A stretch of DNA of 5,846 bases, from the NCBI GenBank assembly GCA_040394195.1, contig JBEBSR010000077.1, positions 1 through 5,846 of the forward strand, read 5' to 3'. A program made the position numbers and the translations under genes. The notes below the pieces were generated by a model. That model saw only the letters and a program-made list of their open reading frames with translations. It did no database searches and was not told the DNA's origin. Numbering within the stretch: the stretch's first letter is position 1; the number at the start of each line of letters is the position of its first letter. This DNA comes from Wohlfahrtiimonas larvae_A. GTDB taxonomy: Bacteria; Pseudomonadota; Gammaproteobacteria; Cardiobacteriales; Wohlfahrtiimonadaceae. This document shows, one piece after another, positions 1 to 5,844 of this stretch.

Positions 1-1
1 C

Positions 2-409
2 TTTACGGATTTTTTTGAGGAGCAATGTTTTTGGTCTGAAAACATTGAGAGTATATCTTGGACTTATGATGCGATAACCCCATTGATATTTCAAGTGGTT
101 TTTTTATTGAAAAATGAAAGAATAGGGTATAGTTTTTTTTATAATGTCGAGAAAAATTTTTTGGAGATCAATTATTTTCATAGCGATTTAGAAGGAAAAG
201 AAATAATAGATAGCTATAAATTTGGCAAAATCCCGACAACTTATTACGAAAAATATAATTTATCTAGAGATGAATTGGTAAAAACTGCTGATGATATTTT
301 GTATAACCATTTTTTGCCAATGTATTTTGATAAAAATAAAGAAAATGGTGGCGTGTCAAAATTTTCTATGGAAAATTTAGGTGAATTCGCAGTTGATTAC
401 CGTTTTTAG
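2..409 (+). CDS. 3' part of an AT-rich gene of unknown family (possible Rhs immunity protein)
   Basis: The reading frame is open from the first bases of the window to the TAG/TTT-rich end at 409, giving at least 135 residues, so the true start lies upstream. A TTG at 83 could pass for a start, but the residues before it (for example FWSENIESISW, then TYDAITP) look like ordinary coding sequence and no Shine-Dalgarno site precedes it. The product is rich in aromatic and acidic residues, has no signal peptide or membrane segment in the visible part, and looks like a small soluble alpha/beta protein. I do not recognise the family. The gene is much richer in A+T than the Rhs gene starting 44 bases downstream. 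Immunity genes of Rhs and CDI toxins often show this composition and sit directly after a toxin and before a displaced Rhs fragment, so a role as immunity protein for an upstream toxin is plausible but only inferred from position. Confidence 0.7.
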   Translation, partial: FTDFFEEQCFWSENIESISWTYDAITPLIFQVVFLLKNERIGYSFFYNVEKNFLEINYFHSDLEGKEIIDSYKFGKIPTTYYEKYNLSRDELVKTADDILYNHFLPMYFDKNKENGGVSKFSMENLGEFAVDYRF

Positions 410-453
410 AGAAAAGTTTTAATTGTAATTAATCAATTATAGAGCCATAGAAA

Positions 454-3400
454 ATGGGGTTAGAGCTAGAAAATAATATGAATGTGCATTTATTCACAGG
501 AGAAGGAATAACCTATTGTGAAGATGCTATATTAGTGGCTAATTTGAATTTAGCCTTTACAAGATATTACAGGACAAAAAGTATCCAGAGAGAAAGTTGC
601 TTCGGATATGGTTGGTCGCATTTTCTAAATCATTCATTTACAGTAGATGATGATATATTGTATTGGTTAGATCATGAGGGTATTAATCGTGCCTTACGCT
701 TGCCAACTAACCAAGTTAAAAAATATACTAACTTTCTTGGGAATTGTGAAATTGCACTAGGGGATGCTGATAACGAATATTTTATCACATCCGATATAAT
801 GCAAGGTTATCGACTTTTAATTAAAAATATTGAAAATCAGTGTCAAATTCTTGCATTAGTAGATAATGAAGGTAACAGTCTATATCCCCACTTCACTGAA
901 GATGGGCGCATTGCTCTTTTAGAAAATCGAATCAGTGGTGAGGCGTTGCGTTTTAAATATGATACCATTCAGAATGATCCATATTTGACACGTTTGACAG
1001 AGATAAATTTAGTACGTATTCATCGTAATATAGAAGTGAATGACCCTTGGCAACATATTAGCCAAATCATGCGTTATGAATACCATGATAATGGCCAATT
1101 GAAATCTGCGATTAATGCCATTGGGCAAAAAGAAGATTATGAATACCGAGAGGATCATGTTTTCACTTTGCGACGTTTAGCAGGTGGAGCCGAGTTTTAT
1201 TGGGAATGGGAAGGCGAAGGCAAAAATGTCAGAGCCATTCGCCACACGAGTAATCTGCCTAATTTTGATGTCCGTTTTCAGTGGGATGATATGGGGGGCG
1301 TGTTTGTCATCAATGCAGACAACAGTACAGAGCAGTATATGCATGATGAACATACTGCAAGATTGCTCTCTAAAACTGATCCCGATGGTGCGATTACCAC
1401 GTATGAATATGATCAAGATGGTAATCGAATCAAAGAGACTGACGGCTTAGGCAATGAAACAATTTTTGCTTATGATCGCCATCAGCAATTGATCGGTACA
1501 ATTGCTCCAAATGGATTGCGCACAGAGTATGATTATGATTCCCAAGGCAACTGCATGCGCAAACGTGTAATGAGCGATGATCTCTCTATTTTTCAATCAA
1601 CTCATTATGAATATGATGATAAAGGCCATTGCATTAAAGAGATCGATCCTTTAGACAATGAAACGCATTATAGCTGGACAGATGAAGGAAAACTTAGCAA
1701 AGTTAAATTTACTGATGGTAGTGAAAGAGCTTATCAATACGATCAACGAGGATTGCTCACTGTAGAAACGCGGGAAGATGGTGCAGAGCTGCGTTATCAA
1801 TACGATGATCAAGGCTTTGTGATCGCCAGAACTTATCTGAATAAAACGACTCGCTACCTGCGCGATGGCATTGGTAATATCACACAGGTGATTCACCCAA
1901 ATGGTACGAAAGAACATTATCGTTACAATGAATACAATACGATCACGCTTCACCAAGATGCCAACAATAATCGTACTCGTTATGAATATGATGGCATATT
2001 TTATCGTATTGCCCGTGAAATCAAGCCAGACGGTAGTGTGCTTCACTACCGCTATGATAATGCTAAAAACTTTTTATCCCACATCATCAATGAAAAGGGC
2101 GAAGCATATGAGATCAACTATCACCCTAATGGGTTAGTGAAGGAAGAGATCACCTTTGATGACAGAAGATTTGAGTATGATTATGATAAAAATGGATTCC
2201 TCACTGAAAAACGAGAAATTGTCTTAAATCAAACTTTAGAGGATGCATTAATCACCACTTATCAGCGTGATCCATTAGGGAAATTGCTGAGAAAAATATT
2301 GCCCGATCAAACCATAGAATACATTTATGATGATCTTGGGCATCTTCTTTCCGTGGATGATGGCAACCATCCCCTAAGCTATGAATATGATGCATTAGGC
2401 AGATTAACGGCAGAACACCAAGGTTACGCCACCACGAAATATTGTTACGATGCAGTGGGTAATCTCACGGAGATGATTCTGCCCGATGATAATGTTATCC
2501 AATATGATTACAACTCTGGGCATTTGCAAAAAGTTCATCTCAATGGCAATGAGCTGATTCATCACCATCACCAATTGGGTGGGATAGAATCTCAACGCCA
2601 GTTTGGGCAGATGTCCATGAGCATGAAATATGATGATCAGTTCCGTTTAACAGATCAGATTATTCAGAGTGAACATAATCATCAGCAAACTTTGTCTTCG
2701 CGCCATTATCGTTATGATCCCGCGGGGAATTTAGCAGAATTAAATGATAGTTTATTGGGTAAAAACCGTTATCAATATAATGCGCTTAACCAATTAACAG
2801 AAGCAGTTTTAGAGCCCACCACACAAAGCAGTTATGCCTTTGCTGAATACTTTACTCATGACAAAGCTGGCAATGTATTGGGGTCAGACTTAACAGAGAA
2901 AGATCTTGCTAATATTAAAATCAAAGGCAATCGACTATTACAGCAGAAGGACAAACACTTTAGCTATGATGCTTATGGGAATTTAACCCAAGTCCGAAAA
3001 GATGACACAGCGCTTTTTGATTATGAATACGATAGTTTGCATCGTTTAATCAAGCTGATGAATCATGAAACAGGCGAAATTGCGGAGTATCAATATGATG
3101 CTTTTGGGCGAAGAATCCAGAAAAGGATCACACCAACCACGAAAGATGGCAGAGTACTTACAGCTAAAGAGCAGAAAAAGCAGACAAAAACCACGCATTT
3201 TTTATGGCAAGGAGATCGTCTTTTAGCAGAATATGAAGAGGAAGCATTGCTGTATCCTGTGGGTTCACCTTATGGTGGAGAATACCGCACCTATTTGTAT
3301 GAGCATAATAATGCCTTTAAGCCTTTAGCAATCCTGCAAGGTAAGGGCAAAACAACCACTCCTTATTTTTACCTGAATGATCATCTTGGCACGCCAAAAC

Positions 3401-3693
3401 AGCTGATGAATAGTGATGGAGAAATTGTTTGGTCAGCAAGCTTTAAGGCTTATGGTGGCATACTTGAACAGCATGAAAATGAAATTAAACAACCGCTGAG
3501 ATTCCAAGGGCAATACTTTGATGAAGAATCAGGATTGCATTATAATCGACATCGTTATTATGACCCTGAAACGGCACGATTCATCACATTTGATCCGATT
3601 GGCTTAGCAGGTGGATTGAACAATACGCAGTATGTACCGAATCCAACGGGCTGGATTGTGACCTATGCTGTCAAATATAGACCCTTTAATTAG
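454..3693 (+). CDS. Rhs/YD-repeat shell protein lacking N-terminal and toxin regions
   Basis: Product of 1079 residues. Residues about 9-80 resemble the start of DUF6531 (LFTGEGI, then FTRYYRTK and FGYGWSH). Clear YD repeats run from about residue 317 (YEYDQDGN) to about 930. The Rhs-associated core follows, with NDHLGTP at 975-981, RYYDPETARF near 1037 and DPIGLAGG at 1047-1054. In this family the repeats wind into a hollow cocoon that encloses a C-terminal toxin, which is cut off at a second DPxGL motif. Here the protein ends VPNPTGWI plus 11 unrelated residues, so that motif and the toxin are absent. There is also no PAAR, VgrG-binding or membrane part in front of DUF6531; full Rhs effectors usually have several hundred residues there. 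An in-frame TAG at 448-450 rules out a longer N-terminus. The ATG at 454 has only a weak purine stretch (AGAG at 441-444); the ATG at 478 is an alternative with no better site. It may be a displaced orphan module or a decaying gene. The family call is firm, function doubtful. Confidence 0.93.
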   Translation: MGLELENNMNVHLFTGEGITYCEDAILVANLNLAFTRYYRTKSIQRESCFGYGWSHFLNHSFTVDDDILYWLDHEGINRALRLPTNQVKKYTNFLGNCEIALGDADNEYFITSDIMQGYRLLIKNIENQCQILALVDNEGNSLYPHFTEDGRIALLENRISGEALRFKYDTIQNDPYLTRLTEINLVRIHRNIEVNDPWQHISQIMRYEYHDNGQLKSAINAIGQKEDYEYREDHVFTLRRLAGGAEFYWEWEGEGKNVRAIRHTSNLPNFDVRFQWDDMGGVFVINADNSTEQYMHDEHTARLLSKTDPDGAITTYEYDQDGNRIKETDGLGNETIFAYDRHQQLIGTIAPNGLRTEYDYDSQGNCMRKRVMSDDLSIFQSTHYEYDDKGHCIKEIDPLDNETHYSWTDEGKLSKVKFTDGSERAYQYDQRGLLTVETREDGAELRYQYDDQGFVIARTYLNKTTRYLRDGIGNITQVIHPNGTKEHYRYNEYNTITLHQDANNNRTRYEYDGIFYRIAREIKPDGSVLHYRYDNAKNFLSHIINEKGEAYEINYHPNGLVKEEITFDDRRFEYDYDKNGFLTEKREIVLNQTLEDALITTYQRDPLGKLLRKILPDQTIEYIYDDLGHLLSVDDGNHPLSYEYDALGRLTAEHQGYATTKYCYDAVGNLTEMILPDDNVIQYDYNSGHLQKVHLNGNELIHHHHQLGGIESQRQFGQMSMSMKYDDQFRLTDQIIQSEHNHQQTLSSRHYRYDPAGNLAELNDSLLGKNRYQYNALNQLTEAVLEPTTQSSYAFAEYFTHDKAGNVLGSDLTEKDLANIKIKGNRLLQQKDKHFSYDAYGNLTQVRKDDTALFDYEYDSLHRLIKLMNHETGEIAEYQYDAFGRRIQKRITPTTKDGRVLTAKEQKKQTKTTHFLWQGDRLLAEYEEEALLYPVGSPYGGEYRTYLYEHNNAFKPLAILQGKGKTTTPYFYLNDHLGTPKQLMNSDGEIVWSASFKAYGGILEQHENEIKQPLRFQGQYFDEESGLHYNRHRYYDPETARFITFDPIGLAGGLNNTQYVPNPTGWIVTYAVKYRPFN

Positions 3694-3797
3694 GGAGATT
3701 TTTAGTATTCAGTATAATGTTCATAATATACGTTTATTAGTTGTCTTGGGTGTATTCAGCCCAATTCTTTTGCTCCTAGTTTTGTTATAAAAAGTGA

Positions 3798-3851
3798 GAT
3801 TCCCTATCTTTGATACTTGAAACATCAGTAACAAGGGTAAAATAGGGAATC
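3798..3851. repeat. 10-bp perfect inverted repeat, 34-base spacer, between rhs and integrase
   Basis: GATTCCCTAT at 3798-3807 is exactly reverse-complemented by ATAGGGAATC at 3842-3851. It lies in the 169-base gap (3694-3862) between the end of rhs and the end of the minus-strand integrase gene, which are convergent. It could act as a shared transcription stop, but the loop is long and no U-tract follows on either strand, so it is not a classical terminator. It could also be the ends of a tiny 54-bp insertion (AAGT occurs just outside both arms) or an integrase-related site. Apart from this and a doubtful 41-codon frame, I see nothing in the gap. Confidence 0.55.
3809..3819 (+). repeat. Left copy of 11-base inverted repeat flanking the integrase
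   Basis: TTTGATACTTG here is exactly reverse-complemented at 5175-5185 (CAAGTATCAAA), so one copy lies on each side of the integrase gene. A related direct copy, ATACTTG followed by GAAC, is at 5131-5141, against ATACTTGAAAC at 3813-3823. Tyrosine integrases bind short repeated arm-type sites on both sides of the crossover, and the N-terminal DUF4102-type domain does this binding, so a role as arm sites is reasonable. The match is short enough that chance cannot be excluded. Confidence 0.3.
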
Positions 3852-3862
3852 CAAGTTTTATA

Positions 3863-5071
3863 TTATGCTATTTGTTGTGCCAATACGTTATTGATCGTTT
3901 CAATATTTCTATCTCGATTTGAACATTGATCTAGCATAGTATTCCACCATGTTAGCAGTGCTTTTCGTTCAGTAAGATATTTAGCTTTATTGTAGGTTGC
4001 TCTAATTTTGTTTTTATCTTTATGAGATAGGCAAGCTTCGATAACATCTGAACGAAATAATCCACTTTCATTCAATAAAATAGATGCCAAATGCCTAAAA
4101 CCATGAACTGTGCTATCAATGCCATAACCTTGAATAGCTGTTCTAGGTGTTTCGGTATTAATGTGTTTATCTAAATCTCTACCAGGAAAAACATATTTTA
4201 AGTCTTTGCTGATGGCATACATTTTTTCAAAGATATTGAGCATTTGTGGTGTCAGTGGAATCACTTGTTCATGTTTCATTTTCATACGATTAGCAGGAAT
4301 CGTCCAAATTCTCTTTTCAAAATCAACTTCAGACCATTGAATTTTACTAGTTTCTTGAATACGAGTACATGTTCTCAATGTTAGTTCGGTACATAAACGC
4401 GTTATGATTGAGTAGCGTTCTTCTTCAAAAAAATCAAAGAGCCTATATATTTGTTTTTGACTAGGAGATCTATGATGACTAGATTCATGTGCTTTAAAAG
4501 CACTGCGAACAATAACACGAGATGGATTGTGTTCACATAAGCCTCTTGATATTGCAAAATCAAACAGCTGGTTTAATCCAGATTTTGTACGATGAAGATA
4601 TTCTAATGCTTCTCTATCCTCAAATGGTTGCAAGGCTTTAACAATATGTTTAGTCTTAATTTGGTCAATTTGTAGATGCCCTAGAGTTTTCATGCAATTT
4701 CGATCGATGGCATTATAGACTTGCTTAACATACTTTGTATTTTTCCCAATAGACCAAATGTTCCACCATTGTTTAAAAACAAAAGGAAAAGCTAAGTGCT
4801 CATCATTGCGTTTGGGATTAATGCCTTTTAACACATCTGCTCGTTTTGTTTTATGAAATCTTCTAGCTTCTGCCAGTGATAAAGTGGGGTAGTCACCTAA
4901 AACTAATGTATCTTCTTTCAATGTATCAGGACTCTTATAACGATATTCCCAAACTTTCTTATTAGAAGGTGTAATTTTTAAGCATAATCCAGCCCCATCA
5001 AATAAACGATATAACTTATCTTTTGCTTTAGCATTTTTAATCTTAATTTCAGTTAATGTTTGAGTAGCCAT
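3863..5071 (-). CDS. P4-type tyrosine integrase (DUF4102 arm domain)
   Basis: Complete 402-residue site-specific recombinase, the usual length for P4-like island and prophage integrases. Residues about 1-90 form the DUF4102 arm-DNA-binding domain (KAKDKLYRLFDGAGLCLKI, then LGDYPTLSLAEAR). Residues about 95-190 are the core-binding helical domain, and about 205-380 the catalytic domain. The expected active-site set is intact: Arg237 (TCTRIQE), Lys264 (NRMKMK), His323 and Arg326 (HGFR), His350 (LSHKDKN) and nucleophile Tyr360 (RATYNKAKY), with the family's closing WW at 375-376. The enzyme cuts and rejoins DNA between an element's attachment site and its target, commonly the 3' end of a tRNA gene. 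The start ATG at 5071 has a good Shine-Dalgarno site (AAAGGA) nine bases upstream. The gene points away from the putative tRNA end at 5232-5245, about 160 bases upstream. No excisionase or other phage gene is visible. It appears functional, and I am confident of the family. Confidence 0.96.
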   Translation of the reverse strand: MATQTLTEIKIKNAKAKDKLYRLFDGAGLCLKITPSNKKVWEYRYKSPDTLKEDTLVLGDYPTLSLAEARRFHKTKRADVLKGINPKRNDEHLAFPFVFKQWWNIWSIGKNTKYVKQVYNAIDRNCMKTLGHLQIDQIKTKHIVKALQPFEDREALEYLHRTKSGLNQLFDFAISRGLCEHNPSRVIVRSAFKAHESSHHRSPSQKQIYRLFDFFEEERYSIITRLCTELTLRTCTRIQETSKIQWSEVDFEKRIWTIPANRMKMKHEQVIPLTPQMLNIFEKMYAISKDLKYVFPGRDLDKHINTETPRTAIQGYGIDSTVHGFRHLASILLNESGLFRSDVIEACLSHKDKNKIRATYNKAKYLTERKALLTWWNTMLDQCSNRDRNIETINNVLAQQIA

Positions 5072-5080
5072 AATTTATCA

Positions 5081-5086
5081 TCCTTT
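5081..5086 (-). promoter_or_regulatory. Ribosome binding site of the integrase
   Basis: On the minus strand AAAGGA lies nine bases before the ATG at 5071. This supports that codon as the start; the ATG overlapping the site (minus strand, within GGATGATAAA) is out of frame. Confidence 0.75.
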
Positions 5087-5090
5087 TTCT

Positions 5091-5111
5091 GTACCCTCTC
5101 CCGTACCCTCT
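5091..5111. repeat. Tandem GTACCCTCT repeat upstream of the integrase
   Basis: GTACCCTCT occurs at 5091-5099 and again at 5103-5111, a 12-base period, about one helical turn. The second copy runs into the palindrome CTCTAGAG (5108-5115). The repeats lie between the integrase start and a perfect minus-strand TTGACA (5124-5129). Same-face spacing suggests a site for two protein molecules: arm-type integrase sites, or an operator through which integrase or an excisionase represses the gene. Function is inferred; the repeat itself is certain. Confidence 0.5.
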
Positions 5112-5174
5112 AGAGAGTGTATATGTCAAAATACTTGGAACGATAAAAACATAGCTCAAACCCAGTAAAATACG

Positions 5175-5185
5175 CAAGTATCAAA
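5175..5185 (-). repeat. Right copy of 11-base inverted repeat flanking the integrase
   Basis: CAAGTATCAAA is the exact reverse complement of 3809-3819. It sits about 100 bases upstream of the integrase start and 47 bases from the putative tRNA end, a distance suited to an arm-type integrase binding site. See the left copy for the alternatives. Confidence 0.3.
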
Positions 5186-5231
5186 AGTTCAGCATTAGAT
5201 AAACGACTTCTAAATATAAACTTGGGGCGGA

Positions 5232-5245
5232 CACCGCCTCCGCCA
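5232..5245 (+). other. Putative attachment site: duplicated 3' end of a tRNA gene (tRNA-Ser-like)
   Basis: CACCGCCTCCGCCA has the layout of a tRNA 3' end: the last T-stem bases (CAC), a seven-base acceptor strand CGCCTCC, a discriminator G and CCA. The matching 5' acceptor would be GGAGGCG; the GGA start and discriminator G fit serine tRNA best. The rest of the tRNA is missing: there is no TTCRA T-loop before it, only AT-rich DNA upstream of the integrase. A strong terminator follows six bases later, as expected behind a tRNA gene. P4-type integrases commonly insert into tRNA 3' ends and leave such a partial copy at one end. The orientation implies that the intact tRNA and the other element end lie to the left, outside the window. 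The bases 5224-5240 also form a hairpin (GGGGCGG, loop ACA, CCGCCTC), which offers an alternative reading. Confidence 0.5.
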
Positions 5246-5250
5246 AATTG

Positions 5251-5282
5251 AAAAGCCCTTAGTTTTCACTAAGGGCTTTTTT
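5251..5282 (+). terminator. Rho-independent terminator behind the putative tRNA end
   Basis: A 12-bp perfect stem (AAAAGCCCTTAG with CTAAGGGCTTTT) closes a six-base loop TTTTCA, and six T residues run from 5277 to 5282. No coding region ends just before it on the plus strand; the only candidate upstream unit is the tRNA-like 3' end at 5232-5245. This fits it being the original terminator of the tRNA gene that was used as an integration target. The A-rich left arm means it could also stop minus-strand transcription. Confidence 0.88.
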
Positions 5283-5345
5283 AATATCTATAACAATAAC
5301 GAATTAACGATAGAAAATTTAATGTTAAGAAGATGTGGGGATATC

Positions 5346-5657
5346 ATGACGTCAAAAAGAACTTATATTTATGTATTGATTACATTAGCAATTATTGGTT
5401 ATAAGTTTTTTTATTATGATAGGCGAGAACCAATTCCCGAAGAATGTATAGAGTATGATGCATATCATAAAGAAGCACAGATCAAAATTGATAATAAAAA
5501 ATCCGATTCAATTGCTGAGGTTTTTCATAGTGTATCTACTTTAGAAAATGAGGCTAAGAATGTTTCACAAGCTATAAAGCATCTTAGAAAACAGCCTGAT
5601 AAGCTGAAATTAGTTTGTATTCAAGCAATGGATAATATTAAAAAAGTTATGCCATAA
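5346..5657 (+). CDS. Small single-pass membrane protein, unknown family
   Basis: Product of 103 residues from the ATG at 5346. I prefer this start because GTGGGG lies six bases before it and it puts the basic residues SKR directly ahead of the membrane segment. An in-frame ATG at 5322 would add eight residues but has no visible ribosome site. Residues about 7-24 (from YIYVLITLAIIGYKFF) form one hydrophobic helix. The rest, about 78 residues, is charged and helix-prone, with two cysteines (Cys34 and Cys91). The N-terminal positive charges suggest N-in topology with the tail in the periplasm, where the cysteines could pair; that is inference. I do not recognise the family. The gene stands alone between two terminators, so it is probably its own transcription unit, and it lies on the far side of the putative attachment site from the integrase. 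Confidence 0.65.
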   Translation: MTSKRTYIYVLITLAIIGYKFFYYDRREPIPEECIEYDAYHKEAQIKIDNKKSDSIAEVFHSVSTLENEAKNVSQAIKHLRKQPDKLKLVCIQAMDNIKKVMP

Positions 5658-5676
5658 CCATGTAATGCTCTAGAGA

Positions 5677-5721
5677 AAAGAAAAATCTGCCAATATTATA
5701 AATATTGGCAGATTTTTCTTT
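5677..5721. terminator. 21-bp perfect hairpin, probable bidirectional terminator
   Basis: Bases 5677-5697 are exactly reverse-complemented by 5701-5721 around the loop ATA. The centre is ATCTGCCAATATT, and both outer arms are A/T tracts (AAAGAAAAA on the left, TTTTTCTTT on the right), so RNA from either strand gives a stem followed by U residues. It starts 19 bases after the stop codon of the small membrane protein and lies 15 bases beyond the stop of the minus-strand frame entering from the right. This suits a shared terminator for convergent genes. Confidence 0.88.
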
Positions 5722-5736
5722 AATTCTAATAATTCA

Positions 5737-5844
5737 TTACCAAATATAAATGTTATTTAACAATGCAACATAATGTTGGACATGAAGGAAAATGTAGTTG
5801 AAAGAAAACAGCTCTAAGTACTCGGAATATTTTTCAAGATTAGT
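5737..5844 (-). CDS. Possible 3' end of a minus-strand gene entering from the right edge
   Basis: One minus-strand frame is open from the right edge of the window to a TAA at 5737-5739, giving 35 codons that read TNLEKYSEYLELFSFNYIF and onward to NIYIW. The other two minus-strand frames stop within the first few dozen bases. The stop falls 15 bases before the bidirectional hairpin at 5677-5721, where a convergent gene would be expected to end. The peptide is rich in aromatic residues and I recognise no family. An open run this short can arise by chance, so the call rests mainly on the terminator placement. Confidence 0.3.
   Translation of the reverse strand, partial: TNLEKYSEYLELFSFNYIFLHVQHYVALLNNIYIW

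Noticed and set aside
83..409. A complete 108-residue gene starting at TTG 83
   Set aside because: The frame stays open to the left edge with gene-like residues and there is no ribosome site before the TTG, so the gene is a fragment running in from outside the window.
1651..2046. Antisense open frame of 131 codons inside rhs, and similar shorter frames at 1177-1450, 1901-2137 and 2404-2595
   Set aside because: They lie wholly within the YD-repeat coding region, have no recognisable domain or ribosome site, and are the usual by-product of repetitive Y-D codons.
1399..3250. Repeated DNA motifs such as TATGAATATGAT considered as a DNA repeat array
   Set aside because: They encode the YD protein repeats, are irregularly spaced and diverged, and need no separate DNA-level explanation. 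There is no CRISPR-like repeat and spacer regularity.
5101..5129. A standard sigma-70 promoter for the integrase based on TTGACA at 5124-5129
   Set aside because: At 16-18 base spacing there is no acceptable -10 hexamer, so it is recorded as an observation rather than as a promoter.
5221..5245. A complete tRNA or the end of tmRNA
   Set aside because: No T-loop (TTCRA), anticodon arm or 5' acceptor strand is found upstream. Known gammaproteobacterial tmRNA ends in a different sequence (CTCCACCA), so only a tRNA 3' fragment is supportable.
5772..5816. Short plus-strand frame starting ATGTTGGACATG
   Set aside because: Only about 14 codons, no ribosome site, and it overlaps the better-supported minus-strand frame.
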